In this document: one piece after another, positions 7,974 through 17,345 of the stretch | How the letters are laid out: each line of letters opens with the position of its first letter | Position numbering within the stretch: position 1 is the stretch's first letter | Source of the DNA: Dokdonella_A ginsengisoli | Lineage (GTDB): Bacteria > Pseudomonadota > Gammaproteobacteria > Xanthomonadales > Rhodanobacteraceae | Length of the DNA stretch: 64,000 bases | Assembly: GCF_042652785.1 (NCBI RefSeq) | Contig: NZ_JBHSHD010000008.1 | Coordinates: forward strand, 248,001-312,000 | Reading direction: 5' to 3' | The notes under the pieces: model-generated | What the model was told of the DNA's origin: nothing | Seen by the model: the letters and a program-made list of their open reading frames with translations, nothing else | Databases searched by the model: none | Program-made: the position numbers and the translations under genes

Positions 7974-9353
7974 ATGGACGCCTGGATCACCGCCACCGAT
8001 GCCGCCGACGCGATTCCGCTCATCGCGGTCGATCGCGAGAGCTTCCCCGCCGTGGCCGTGGCGCTCGGCGACGACGCGCAGCGCTGGTGCGCGGCGAACG
8101 ACTTCGCCGGTGAAGCCGGGCGCTTCCTCGCCCTGCCGGGTGCCGGCGGCACGGCCGCGGCGCTGCTCGCCGGCTGCGACCGCCGCGACGCGGTGTTCGC
8201 GCTGGCCTCGCTGCCGCTGCGCCTGCCGGAAGGGCGCTACGCGCTCGACGCGCGCGGCCTGGCGCTCGACGCCGGCGAGGCCTCGCTCGGCTGGGCGCTC
8301 GGCGCGTACCGCTTCTCGCGCTACAAGAAACCCTCGCGCAGGGCGGCGCAGCTGGTCGTTGCCGACGACGTCGCACAGCGCACGGCGCCGCTGGCCGAAG
8401 CGATCTTCCACGTGCGCGACCTGATCAACACGCCGACCGAGGACATGGGCCCGGCCGAGCTCGCCGGCAGCCTGCGCGCGCTGGCCGAGCGGCACGGTGC
8501 GGGCTATCGCGAATGGGTCGGCGACGAGCTGCTCGCCGCCAACTTCCCGACCATCCACGCGGTCGGCCGCGCCAGCCATCGCGCGCCGCGCCTGGCCGAG
8601 CTGACGCACGGCCCGGCCGATGCGCCGCACCTGGTGCTGGTCGGCAAGGGCGTGTGCTTCGACACCGGCGGCCTGGACATCAAGCCGGCCGACGGCATGC
8701 GCTGGATGAAGAAAGACATGGGCGGCGCCGCGCACGCGATCGGCCTGGCCGCGCTGGTGCTCGCGGCGAAGCTGCCGCTGCGCCTTTCCGTGCTGATTCC
8801 GGCGGTGGAGAACGCGATCGCCGGCAACGCCTACCGCCCCGGCGAGATCGTGCGCACGCGCGCCGGGCACACGGTGGAGATCGACAACACCGACGCCGAA
8901 GGGCGCCTGGTGCTGTGCGACGCGCTGGCCTACGCGTCCGAGCAGAAGCCCGACCTGATCCTCGACTTCGCCACGCTGACCGGCGCCGCGCGCATCGCGC
9001 TCGGCCCGGAGCTGCCGGCGCTGTTCGCCAACCGCGACGAGATCGCCGACGGCCTGCTCGACGCAGCGCGCGCGACGCGCGATCCGCTCTGGCGCCTGCC
9101 GCTGTGGCGGCCGTACCTGACGATGCTCGACTCGCACGTCGCCGACCTCGCCAACTCCGGCGCCTCGCGCCACGCCGGCGCGATCACCGCCGCGCTGTAT
9201 CTGGAGCGCTTCGTGCCCGAGGCGCAGCCCTGGGCGCACCTGGACGTGTATTCCTGGAACGATTCCGACAAGCCCGGCCATCCGCGCGGGGGCGAGGCGC
9301 AAGGCCTGCGCGCGTATTTCGAGTTCGTGAAGCGGCGCTACGCGCGCGCGTGA
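7974..9353 (+). CDS. Leucyl aminopeptidase family (M17) peptidase
   Basis: This 459-residue cytosolic dimetal peptidase removes N-terminal amino acids from peptides. The M17 signature NTDAEGRL near residue 308 and the metal/lysine region GKGVCFDTGGLDIKPADGM near 225 are intact, as are the downstream FATLTGAARIALG and the Gly-rich tail NDSDKPGHPRGGEAQGLR. The N-terminal domain is short and divergent, as in the PepB/PepA-like group of Xanthomonadales rather than classical PepA (about 500 aa). The ATG at 7974 was chosen because GAGGA lies 6 bases upstream; an in-frame ATG at 7956 has no ribosome site. It is the last gene of a run of short-spaced plus-strand genes and is followed by a palindromic repeat. 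Confidence 0.93.
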   Translation: MDAWITATDAADAIPLIAVDRESFPAVAVALGDDAQRWCAANDFAGEAGRFLALPGAGGTAAALLAGCDRRDAVFALASLPLRLPEGRYALDARGLALDAGEASLGWALGAYRFSRYKKPSRRAAQLVVADDVAQRTAPLAEAIFHVRDLINTPTEDMGPAELAGSLRALAERHGAGYREWVGDELLAANFPTIHAVGRASHRAPRLAELTHGPADAPHLVLVGKGVCFDTGGLDIKPADGMRWMKKDMGGAAHAIGLAALVLAAKLPLRLSVLIPAVENAIAGNAYRPGEIVRTRAGHTVEIDNTDAEGRLVLCDALAYASEQKPDLILDFATLTGAARIALGPELPALFANRDEIADGLLDAARATRDPLWRLPLWRPYLTMLDSHVADLANSGASRHAGAITAALYLERFVPEAQPWAHLDVYSWNDSDKPGHPRGGEAQGLRAYFEFVKRRYARA

Positions 9354-9420
9354 CGATGCGAGCGGCGCGAAGCGCGTCCTCGCGCACGCGCTCGTTCGCA
9401 TCCACGCACACGGCGACGTC

Positions 9421-9440
9421 ATGCCCGCGAACGCGGGCAT
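9421..9440. repeat. REP-like palindrome copy 1
   Basis: The 20-mer atgcccgcgaacgcgggcat is a palindrome with 8-bp arms and a 4-base loop, preceded by gtc. Near-identical copies occur at 29785-29804 and 51291-51310, all in intergenic DNA. Confidence 0.75.
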
Positions 9441-9465
9441 CCCTTGAAGACGGCGGGCGAATGCG

Positions 9466-10242
9466 ATGACGTCGACGTTGGCGGATTTCTACGACGCGGA
9501 ACTGGCCCGGCACCACCGGCACCTCGTCGCGGCTGCCGGCGTGGGGCCGCGCGACCGTGTGCTCGACATCGGCTGCGGCGCGGGACAGACCACGCGCGAC
9601 GCCGCGCGTGCCGCGCCGGAAGGCGAAGCGCTCGGCGTGGACGTCTCCGCGCCGATGCTGGAGATCGCGCGGCGACGCGGCGCGGAGGAAGCGCTGCGCA
9701 ACGTCACGTTCGAGCAGGCGGACGCGCAGTTCCACGCCTTCCCGGCCGCCCGCTTCGATCTGTGCATCAGCCGCTTCGGCGTGATGTTCTTCGCCGACCC
9801 CGCCGCGGCGTTCGCCAACATCGGCCGTGCCCTGCGACCGGGCGGGCGCCTGGCGTGGATGGTGTGGCAGGACCAGGAGCGCAACGAATGGTCCGTCGCC
9901 GTCCGCCGGGCGCTGGCGACGGAAACCGATTCTCCGACTGCCCTGGCCGCGTTCTCGCTCGGCGATCGCGCTGTCGTCACGCGACTGCTGAGTTCGGCCG
10001 GCTTCGTCTCGATCGGTTTCGCGCAGGTGCGCGAGCCGGTCTTCTACGGCCCGGACGTCGATACGGCCTTCGAGGCCGTCGCCGGCTTCCCGTTCGTGCG
10101 CGAAGCGCTCGCGCGCACGGACGAACCATCCGGCGAGGCGGAGCGACGGCTGCGCGACCTGCTGGAGGCGCACAGGACCGCCGAGGGCGTGCTGTTCGAT
10201 TCACGCGTGTGGATCGTCACGGCGACTCGCGCGATCGGATAG
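9466..10242 (+). CDS. Class I SAM-dependent methyltransferase
   Basis: The 258-residue protein has the SAM-binding motif I VLDIGCGAGQTT near residue 33, acidic motif II GVDVSAPMLEIAR near 57, motif post-II EQADAQFHAF, and motif III LRPGGRLAWMVWQ near 125. The fold is a Methyltransf_11/25 type Rossmann domain. The substrate is not evident; close relatives are annotated only as small-molecule methyltransferases. It starts 25 bases after a REP-like palindrome and stands alone on the plus strand, converging with the YiiX-like gene. The 106-base convergent gap (10243-10348) holds only weak inverted repeats. Confidence 0.88.
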   Translation: MTSTLADFYDAELARHHRHLVAAAGVGPRDRVLDIGCGAGQTTRDAARAAPEGEALGVDVSAPMLEIARRRGAEEALRNVTFEQADAQFHAFPAARFDLCISRFGVMFFADPAAAFANIGRALRPGGRLAWMVWQDQERNEWSVAVRRALATETDSPTALAAFSLGDRAVVTRLLSSAGFVSIGFAQVREPVFYGPDVDTAFEAVAGFPFVREALARTDEPSGEAERRLRDLLEAHRTAEGVLFDSRVWIVTATRAIG

Positions 10243-10348
10243 CTGAGAGCATGCGACGACCGCCGGGCCGGCGCCGGCGCGCAGACGCCCGCCCACGCAT
10301 CCGGTCGGCCTCCCGGCTCTGCGGGAAAGGCCGTCCGGACGCAGAGCT

Positions 10349-10966
10349 TCAACCCTCGGCCACCGTCTCCAGCAGCGGCGAGGCGAACATCGCCTGCGGC
10401 GAGATCACGGTTTCCTGCAAGGGCACGGCCTTGCCGTAGCGCTCGCGCAGTTTGGCCCGCACGAGCGGATCGTCGAGCGCGAAATCGCCGAGCTTCTGCC
10501 GTTCGCCGAGCTGGACGCCGAGCGCGCGGTCGTACAGTTTCCAGACCAGCTCGGAGCAGTAGATGCGCCGGTCCGACCATTCGAACGCGGCGTCGTAGGG
10601 CTTGCCTTCGAAGGCTTTCGCAGTGCGGCGCAGGCGCTCGACCTGCGATGCGGAAAGCGGCGTGCGCGGACGCTTGACCACGTAGTGCCCGCCCTCGCCG
10701 CGCGCCAGCCATGTTTCGAGCGGCGTGTAGCGCACCGTCCGTTCGGCCTCGAAGACGAAGCGGCGGCCGTCGCGTTCGAGGATCACGCCCATGTGGCTGT
10801 AGCGCGAGCGCGTGGCTTTCTGGATCGCCGCGCTCTGTGCGGAGCGCGAGGTCTGGAAGACGACGTCCCCGTCGACGACGGCGGGTGCCGCTGCCGTACG
10901 GCCGGCGGCGAACCCCAGCAGCGCGGCGGCGCACGCCGCGACCAAGGCCGACCGGGGCGTGCGCAC
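10349..10966 (-). CDS. YiiX/YebB-like NlpC/P60-fold hydrolase, secreted
   Basis: The 205-residue protein has a signal peptide (LVAACAAALLGFAAGRTAAA) and the permuted papain-like core of the YiiX family: DGDVVFQTSRSAQSAAIQ near residue 32, YSHMGVIL with the catalytic His near 57, and YCSELVWKLYD with the catalytic Cys near 136. Such proteins are predicted to cleave amide or ester bonds in peptidoglycan or lipids; the true substrate is unknown. The start is a GTG (10964-10966) with no strong ribosome site, 20 bases after the prc stop, so it is probably translated from the prc message. The neighbouring tail-specific protease suggests an envelope maintenance role (inference). Confidence 0.85.
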   Translation of the reverse strand: MRTPRSALVAACAAALLGFAAGRTAAAPAVVDGDVVFQTSRSAQSAAIQKATRSRYSHMGVILERDGRRFVFEAERTVRYTPLETWLARGEGGHYVVKRPRTPLSASQVERLRRTAKAFEGKPYDAAFEWSDRRIYCSELVWKLYDRALGVQLGERQKLGDFALDDPLVRAKLRERYGKAVPLQETVISPQAMFASPLLETVAEG

Positions 10967-10986
10967 GGCGGCGAGCGGGCTTCGGC

Positions 10987-13317
10987 TCAGTCGACCTGCG
11001 TCGACGCCGCGCCGTACGGCAGGATGCGCGCGGCGAGCTTGGTGTCGGTGCGGATCAGGCCGATCTCGTCGGCGAGGATGTGCGCGGCCTCGTCGAGCAC
11101 GACGTCGCGCTTGTCCTTGGCCTGCTTCTCGCGCTCGACGTCGCTGGTGATGCTGCGCTCGTCGGGCTGCAGGCCGTCGTCCTGCAGCACCGCGTTCTCG
11201 TCCTTGGCGGACGGATTGTCGGTGTTCTCGCGTTTCTGCGCGGCACCGCCATTCTTCTTGTCGTCGAGCGCGATCTCGGCTCCGCCGTCGACGTCACCCT
11301 TGCGCGTGCGGGGCTGTACGCCCGCGTTCTCGTGGATCTTCTGCACCGTCTTGCTGGCCGGATCCGCGGCCGGCGTGGCCGAGTTGCTGGCCTGGTCGCG
11401 CGACTTGCGCTTGGCCTCCTGCTCGTCGCGCTCCTTGCGCCGCGCCTGCTCGTTCAGCGACACGGTCTTCTCGGCGCGCAGCTTGCGCACGTCGGCGATG
11501 TCCGCCTCGAAGTTCTGCCATTCCACGTTCTTGGCGGTGCGCGCGCCGTGGCGCTCGACCAGCATCGGCACGACCGGCTTGAGGTCGGCGACCGGCGCGT
11601 ACTTGGCCGGCGGGATCGACGTCCACGGCAGCGCGTTGTCGTAGCTCGACTCGCCGAAGTCCTTCGCGTCGACCGTCAGCGGGAAGCTGATGTCCGGCGT
11701 CACGCCGCGCAGCTGGGTGGAACCGCCGTTGATGCGGAAGAACTGCGCGATGGTCATCTTGACCTCGCCGAAGGTCGGCTTCTCGTTGTGCGCGACGTCG
11801 TCGAGGTCGACCAGGTTCTGCACCGTGCCCTTGCCGAACGTCGGCTCGCCGACGATCAGGCCGCGGCCGTAGTCCTGGATCGCCGCGGCGAAGATCTCCG
11901 AGGCCGAAGCGGAAGCGCGGTTGACCAGAACGGCGAGCGGGCCGTCCCAGGCCATGCCGGGATTGCCGTCTTCCTCGGCCTCGACCTGGCCGCCGGCGTT
12001 GCGCACCTGCACGACCGGACCCTTGTCGATGAACAGGCCGGTGAGGTCGGTGGCCTCGGCCAGCGAGCCGCCGCCGTTGTTGCGCAGGTCGACGATGACG
12101 CCGTCGACCTTGTCGGTCTTCAGCTCGCCGAGCAGCCTTTCGACGTCGCGCGTGGCGCTCTTGTAGTTGCGGTCGCCGCGGCGGCGCGCGTCGAAGTCCT
12201 GGTAGAACGTGGGCAGCGAGATCACGCCGATCTTGCGCGTGCGCTCGCCGTCCTTGACGTCGATGATCGACTTCTTCGCCGCCTGCTCCTCGATGCTGAC
12301 CTTCTTGCGGGTCAGATCCAGCATGACGTGCTTGCCGTCGGGACCGGCGTCGGCCGGCAGCACCTCCAGGCGCACGACGGTGTCCTTGGCGCCGCGGATC
12401 TTCTCCACCACGTCGTCCAGGCGCCAGCCGATCACGTCGACGATCTGCCCGTGCTCGCCCTGGCCGACGCCGACGATGCGGTCGCCGACCTTCAGCTTGC
12501 CGGACAGCGCGGCGGGGCCGCCGGGCACGATCTCGCGGATCGCGGTGTAGTCGTCGTCACGCTGCAGCACCGCGCCGATGCCTTCCAGCGACAGCTTCAT
12601 CGCGATGTCGAAGTTCTCCGACGCGCGCGGGCCGAGGTAGTTGGTGTGCGGCTCGATCGACGAGGCGTACGCGTTCATGAAGGTCTGGAACACGTCCTCG
12701 CTGTTGAGCTGGCGCACGCGGTCCAGGTAGTTCGCGTAGCGCTTGTCGAGCGTCTCGCGGATGTCCTTGTCGGCCTTGTTGGCCAGCTTCAGACGCAGCC
12801 AGTCGTTCTTGACGCGCTTGCGCCACAGGTCGTCCAGCTCGGACGTCTCCTTCGCCCACGGCGCCTTCTCGCGGTCGTACTGGTAGGTCTCCTCGACGCC
12901 GAAGTCGAAGCCCTTGGCGAGCAGCGCGCGCGCATAGGCGACGCGGTCGCCGACGCGCTGCTGGTAGATGTTGAACATCGCGTACGGCGCAGTGAGATCC
13001 TGGTCGTAGATCGCGTCGTCGAGCTTGTCCTTGTATTGCGAGAACTTGTCGACGTCGGCCTGCGTGAAGAACAGCTTGTCGCCGTCGAGCGAATCGAGGT
13101 AGCGCTTGAAGATCTGCTCGCTCATCGCGTCGTCGAGCGGCGTCGGCTTGTAGTGGAACCGCGTCAGGAAGCGCGTCGCCCACACGGCCGCCTCGGCCTG
13201 CGAGGGGGTCGCCTTGAGCAGCGGAGCGCCGGCTTCCTCGGTCGGCTTGGCGAACGCCGGCCCGATCAGGGCGGTCAGCGCAACGGTCAACAGCAACTTC
13301 CGCATCGGTTTCACCAT
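10987..13317 (-). CDS. prc: Carboxy-terminal (tail-specific) protease Prc
   Basis: The 776-residue periplasmic protease degrades proteins with nonpolar C-termini and tunes peptidoglycan hydrolases. Order: signal peptide (LLLTVALTALIGPAFA), N-terminal helical domain (about 35-235), PDZ domain (about 240-330, LSLEGIGAVLQRDDDYTAI and VGDRIVGVGQ), then the S41 domain with the nucleophile in ASASASEIFAAAI and catalytic Lys in PTFGKGT. A DUF3340-like C-terminal region follows. The last 120 residues are charged and low-complexity (ARRKERDEQEAKRKSRDQ), making it longer than E. coli Prc (682). Two ATGs four codons apart are possible; the first at 13317 is used here, though GGGAGGG is about 13 bases away. 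The yiiX-like gene follows after 20 bases. Confidence 0.95.
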   Translation of the reverse strand: MVKPMRKLLLTVALTALIGPAFAKPTEEAGAPLLKATPSQAEAAVWATRFLTRFHYKPTPLDDAMSEQIFKRYLDSLDGDKLFFTQADVDKFSQYKDKLDDAIYDQDLTAPYAMFNIYQQRVGDRVAYARALLAKGFDFGVEETYQYDREKAPWAKETSELDDLWRKRVKNDWLRLKLANKADKDIRETLDKRYANYLDRVRQLNSEDVFQTFMNAYASSIEPHTNYLGPRASENFDIAMKLSLEGIGAVLQRDDDYTAIREIVPGGPAALSGKLKVGDRIVGVGQGEHGQIVDVIGWRLDDVVEKIRGAKDTVVRLEVLPADAGPDGKHVMLDLTRKKVSIEEQAAKKSIIDVKDGERTRKIGVISLPTFYQDFDARRRGDRNYKSATRDVERLLGELKTDKVDGVIVDLRNNGGGSLAEATDLTGLFIDKGPVVQVRNAGGQVEAEEDGNPGMAWDGPLAVLVNRASASASEIFAAAIQDYGRGLIVGEPTFGKGTVQNLVDLDDVAHNEKPTFGEVKMTIAQFFRINGGSTQLRGVTPDISFPLTVDAKDFGESSYDNALPWTSIPPAKYAPVADLKPVVPMLVERHGARTAKNVEWQNFEADIADVRKLRAEKTVSLNEQARRKERDEQEAKRKSRDQASNSATPAADPASKTVQKIHENAGVQPRTRKGDVDGGAEIALDDKKNGGAAQKRENTDNPSAKDENAVLQDDGLQPDERSITSDVEREKQAKDKRDVVLDEAAHILADEIGLIRTDTKLAARILPYGAASTQVD

Positions 13318-13480
13318 GGTTTGTGCGCGGGCCCTCCCGCGCAGAGATCATCGGAACGGATTTTCGAGCGTCTCGCGCGGATCCTTCCGCGCCAGCTGCG
13401 ATCAAGACTGCGCGACCGGCGCGGAGTTTTCAATTCCGCGCGCGGCGCTCCCTGCGAAGCGGGGGCACCCAGACCATCGC

Positions 13481-14482
13481 TCATGCGACCTGAACGAACC
13501 CCGCGGCGTGCGCCATCTCGTCCGCGTGGTACGAGGAGCGCACCATCGGACCCGAGGCGACGTGCTCGAAGCCGATGCGGTAACCGAGCTGCTCGATCGC
13601 CTTGAACTCGTCCGGCGTCCAGTAGCGCAGCACCGGATGATGGTGCGCGCTCGGCTGCAGGTACTGGCCGATCGTCACCATATCGACATCGTGCGCACGC
13701 AGATCGTTCAACGTCTCCTCGATCTGCTCCCAGGTCTCGCCCAGGCCGAGCATGATGCCGGACTTGGTCGGCACGTCCGGATGCTGCGCCTTGAAGCGCT
13801 TGAGCAGGTCCAGCGACCAGTCGTAGTCGGCGCCGGGGCGCACCTCGCGGTACAGCCCGCGCGGGGTTTCCAGGTTGTGGTTGAACACGTCCGGCGGATT
13901 GCCGGCCAGCGCTTCCAGCGCGCGTTCCATGCGGCCCTTGCCGCGGAAGTCCGGGGTCAGGATCTCGATGCGGATGCCGGGGTTTTCGAAGCGCACGGCA
14001 CGGATGCAGGCGGCGAAGTGCGCCGCGCCGCCGTCGCGCAGGTCGTCGCGGTCGACCGAGGTGATGACCACATACTTCAGGCCCATGTCGCGGATCGTGC
14101 CGGCCAGGTGCGCCGGCTCCAGCGGATCGGGCGCCTTCGGCCGGCCGTGCGCGACGTCGCAGAACGAGCAGCGGCGCGTGCAGACCTCGCCGAGGATCAT
14201 GAAGGTGGCGGTGCCCTTGCCGAAGCATTCGTGGATGTTCGGGCAGGACGCTTCCTCGCAGACCGTGACCAGGCGGTTCTCGCGCAGCTTGGCCTTGAGC
14301 TTGGCGACGGCGTTGCCGGGCGGGATGCGCACGCGGATCCACGACGGCTTGCGCAGGGTCGGCGCGTCGGCGAAGGCCGCGCGGTTGCGCGCGATCTTGT
14401 CCTCGCCGAGCTGCTTGCCGAGAGCGGATTCGTCGACGGGCGTATGGAGAACAGCCAGCGGAATGGTCTTGACGTCGGTCAT
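13481..14482 (-). CDS. lipA: Lipoyl synthase
   Basis: This radical-SAM enzyme inserts two sulfurs into octanoylated domains to make lipoate. Of 333 residues, the auxiliary cluster ligands are Cys75, Cys80 and Cys86 (CEEASCPNIHEC), and the radical-SAM cluster ligands are Cys101, Cys105 and Cys108 (CTRRCSFCD). The conserved HNLETP and GLGET segments are present. The ATG (14480-14482) overlaps the lipB stop in an ATGA, so translation is coupled. The upstream open frame through lipB is a shadow. The order lipB-lipA matches the pathway: LipB attaches octanoate, LipA adds sulfur. A weak hairpin (13419-13441) lies downstream before prc. Confidence 0.97.
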   Translation of the reverse strand: MTDVKTIPLAVLHTPVDESALGKQLGEDKIARNRAAFADAPTLRKPSWIRVRIPPGNAVAKLKAKLRENRLVTVCEEASCPNIHECFGKGTATFMILGEVCTRRCSFCDVAHGRPKAPDPLEPAHLAGTIRDMGLKYVVITSVDRDDLRDGGAAHFAACIRAVRFENPGIRIEILTPDFRGKGRMERALEALAGNPPDVFNHNLETPRGLYREVRPGADYDWSLDLLKRFKAQHPDVPTKSGIMLGLGETWEQIEETLNDLRAHDVDMVTIGQYLQPSAHHHPVLRYWTPDEFKAIEQLGYRIGFEHVASGPMVRSSYHADEMAHAAGFVQVA

Positions 14483-15165
14483 GCGGATTGAGCGACGCGC
14501 ACGGCGTCGCCGGTGGCGGAAAGGGGGAGTTGCGCCGCGGCCGTCTGCGGCATCAGGCCGAATTGTCGCGCCAGCTCGCCGATCAGGACGGTTTCGACCT
14601 CGGCCAGCGAGCCAGGCCCGCCCAAGTCTAGCACCTGGGTGACGGCCAGGCCCTGATAGCCGCAGGGATTGATGCGGTGGAACGGTTCCAGGTCCATGTC
14701 CACGTTGAAGGCCAGGCCGTGGAACGAGCAGCCGCGCCGCACGCGCAGGCCGAGCGCGGCGACCTTGGCGTCGCCGACGTAGACCCCCGGCGCGCCGTCG
14801 CGGCGCATGGCGACGATGTTCCAGGTATCGAGGGTGTCGATGATCGCCTGCTCGATGCGGTGCACCAGCTCGCGCACGCCGACCTTCAGCCGGCGCAGGT
14901 CGAACAGCGGATAGGCGACGATCTGGCCGGGACCGTGGTAGGTCACCTGGCCGCCGCGGTCGACCGGCACCACCGGGATCTCGCCCGGCAGCAGCACGTG
15001 CTCCCACTTGCCGGCCTGGCCGAGCGTGAACACCGGATCGTGTTCGAGCACCCACAGTTCGTCGGGCGTGTCCGGACCGCGCGTATCGGTGAAGGCCTGC
15101 ATCGCGCGCCAGACGGGTTCGTAGGGCTGCCGGCCGAGGCGGCGGACGAGGACGGGCTGGGACAT
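14479..15165 (-). CDS. lipB: Octanoyl-ACP:protein N-octanoyltransferase
   Basis: The enzyme moves octanoate from acyl carrier protein to lipoyl domains of oxo-acid dehydrogenases and the glycine cleavage H protein. The 228-residue sequence has RGGQVTYHGPGQIVAYPLF near residue 71, the catalytic Lys in KVAALGLR, GCSFHGLAFNVD, and the catalytic Cys in RINPCGYQGL. The start at ATG 15165 (MSQPVLVRRLGRQ) fits the family N-terminus; a GTG 11 codons upstream (15198) is also possible and neither has a clear ribosome site. In many gammaproteobacteria ybeD lies directly upstream; here a 2-kb plus-strand gene separates ybeD from lipB. Confidence 0.95.
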   Translation of the reverse strand: MSQPVLVRRLGRQPYEPVWRAMQAFTDTRGPDTPDELWVLEHDPVFTLGQAGKWEHVLLPGEIPVVPVDRGGQVTYHGPGQIVAYPLFDLRRLKVGVRELVHRIEQAIIDTLDTWNIVAMRRDGAPGVYVGDAKVAALGLRVRRGCSFHGLAFNVDMDLEPFHRINPCGYQGLAVTQVLDLGGPGSLAEVETVLIGELARQFGLMPQTAAAQLPLSATGDAVRVAQSA

Positions 15166-15272
15166 GATCGCGTAGATGGGTTCGCTGGCTCGTTTCACAA
15201 TCGCCGCGTGCGGCCGGACCGCGCGCCCGACGCCTTGCTAGACTGGCCGCATTGCCACGGGGGAGTCGCGTC

Positions 15273-17273
15273 ATGCGCAGCAGGACGGCTGGGGCGGGCA
15301 TCGTACTCGCATTCTCGTTGTCGCTCGCGGCCGCGCCGGCCTTCGCCAATACCGAGCAACCCGTCGTCGTCATCGACCGGGACGCCGATTCCCCGCTCGG
15401 CGCGTACCTGCGCGCGCAGCTCGAACTGTTCGACGCGCTGCGCAGCGACGCCTCGCCGCGCCGGCAGGTGCTGGCCGCGCGCCTGTACGTCGACGACGAG
15501 GGCGTGCCGGCGGCCCTGCGCCCGAAGCGCCGGGACGTGGCGGCGAACGCCGCGCAGCTGGCGCGCGGCGACGCCGTCGTGCAGTGGATCGCCGCCGATT
15601 CCGGCAGCTATTACTCCAGCCAATGCGGCCCGACGCACTGGCCCGAGGCGGAAGTCGCCGCCCTGGTCCGGCTGGAGCCGGACAACGCCGGCGCGCTGCA
15701 GTACGCCGTCGCGCTGGCGCACGCGAAGGACGACCGGCCCGCACTCGACGAGGCGCTCTCGCGCATGGCCTCGGCGACGCGCGCCGACGATCATTCCGGC
15801 GACGAGGTGGCCGAATGGCGCGCAGCGCTCGTCGCCCACCCCGACACCGGTTTCGGTGCCTTGCGCGAGGACGCCTCGGCCGAGGAACACGCCTTGCTCG
15901 GCGCCCTGCAACGCGCCGATTCGGGTTCCGCTCCGGCCACCGATGCCCTGGAAAGCGTCTGCGCGCCGGACGGCAACGTCGAGCAGGCCTGGCAGCGCCA
16001 GGGCTGGTGCGTCGACGCCGGCGCCTTGCTGGCCGGCAAGGGCAACAGCTTCGCCTTGCGCGAAACCGGCCTGAAGATGCTCGCCGCCGCCGGCGCCACG
16101 CCGGGCGATGTGGCCGAACTGCAGCGCCAGCTCGACTGGCTGAAGGCGCACGCGGCCAACCCGCTGGTCAATCCTGCTGCATTCCACGACGCGCTTTCCG
16201 ACCTGGTGGCGGACTGGCGCGGCGCACCGGGCCAGATCACCGCGACCGAGCGCCGGCTCAAGCGCCTCGACCAGCCGCTGACGCCGCCGGCCGGATGGCG
16301 CGAAGCGGACGCCGAAGAAGAACCCGAAGATTCCGCCGCGCAGGACGCCTGGCAGGCGTACGTGCGCGCCCTGCTCGACGACATGCGCGGCAGCGCCGAC
16401 GTACACGCGCAGGCCCTGGCGCTGGCGTCGGACAAGCTCCTCGGATCCTGGCTCGGTACCGGCGGCCCCGCGGACGCGACCAAGGACGCGCCGGCGCCCG
16501 ATGCCCTCGCCGCGCTGGCGGCGGCGAACCCGGACGACCTGCTGGTGCAATGGGTCGCCGCCACCTCGGGCAGCGACGCCGCCGGCGCCGCGATCGCGAA
16601 CGTGCAGCGGCTCGACGCCGACAACGCAGCGGCCTGGGGCCTGTCGCTGTCCGCAGCCGATGCGGACACGCCGGCGCTGCTGCAGCGCATGGCGGCCGCG
16701 AAACGCTACGACGAACATCTCGCCGACCTGCTCGCGCCGTGGCTCGCCGCGGTGCGCAAGCGTCCGATACCCGCGGAAAACCTCCACGCCTCGTTGCTGC
16801 CGTCGGCGGCGGCCGAGAATCTCTCCGCCGATACGGCGGGCAAGGCCACGGCGCTGACCTTCGCCACGACGAGTTCGACCGCTGCATCGCACTTCGGCCG
16901 CGTGCATGCCGCTTGCAGGAAGCACGGCGACGCGGACGCGCAGCGCGATGACGCGTGCGTCGCGATCGGCCGCCTCATGCTGAATTCGAGCTACACGGTC
17001 ATCAGCGCGCTGATCGGCAGCGCGGTCCTGCGCGAAGCCGGCCCGCTCTCACCGGGCGACCAGCAGCGTGCGCGCGCGATTGCCTGGTGGCAGGAAAGCC
17101 AACTGGGCGCGCTCGCCGATGGTGCCGGCCTCGACGCCTACTTCGACGATTTCGCTTCGACCGGCAGCGAAATCGAGGCACTGCGCCTGGCGGCGACGCG
17201 GGCCGGCAAGGCCGAACCGCCGGCGGAGTGGAAATCGCCGGCGGAAAAGCGCGCGGAAAAAAAAGGAAAGTGA
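15273..17273 (+). CDS. Secreted protein of unknown function with internally duplicated segment (666 aa)
   Basis: I do not recognise a named family. A signal peptide (GIVLAFSLSLAAAPAFA) ends near residue 26; the rest is Ala/Asp/Leu-rich and probably all alpha-helical, like TPR or other helical repeats. Two segments resemble each other: about 91-190 (GDAVVQWIAADSGS, LVRLEPDNAGALQYAVALA) and about 411-498 (DDLLVQWVAATSGS, VQRLDADNAAAWGLSLSAA), which suggests an internal duplication. Four or more Cys lie outside the repeats (CGPTHW, SVCAPD, GWCVD, HAACRKH). The tail is Lys-rich. ATG 15273 follows a strong GGGGGAG at 7 bases; the frame is open back to a TTG at 15252. It runs opposite to the surrounding cell-wall and lipoate genes, separating ybeD from lipB. 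Confidence 0.75.
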   Translation: MRSRTAGAGIVLAFSLSLAAAPAFANTEQPVVVIDRDADSPLGAYLRAQLELFDALRSDASPRRQVLAARLYVDDEGVPAALRPKRRDVAANAAQLARGDAVVQWIAADSGSYYSSQCGPTHWPEAEVAALVRLEPDNAGALQYAVALAHAKDDRPALDEALSRMASATRADDHSGDEVAEWRAALVAHPDTGFGALREDASAEEHALLGALQRADSGSAPATDALESVCAPDGNVEQAWQRQGWCVDAGALLAGKGNSFALRETGLKMLAAAGATPGDVAELQRQLDWLKAHAANPLVNPAAFHDALSDLVADWRGAPGQITATERRLKRLDQPLTPPAGWREADAEEEPEDSAAQDAWQAYVRALLDDMRGSADVHAQALALASDKLLGSWLGTGGPADATKDAPAPDALAALAAANPDDLLVQWVAATSGSDAAGAAIANVQRLDADNAAAWGLSLSAADADTPALLQRMAAAKRYDEHLADLLAPWLAAVRKRPIPAENLHASLLPSAAAENLSADTAGKATALTFATTSSTAASHFGRVHAACRKHGDADAQRDDACVAIGRLMLNSSYTVISALIGSAVLREAGPLSPGDQQRARAIAWWQESQLGALADGAGLDAYFDDFASTGSEIEALRLAATRAGKAEPPAEWKSPAEKRAEKKGK

Positions 17274-17345
17274 AGCGCGCCTGGCGCCGCGCGGATTGCC
17301 CCGGCGGCGCCTGGGCGGCTCAACGGCAAGCGCGGAGCGGAACGC

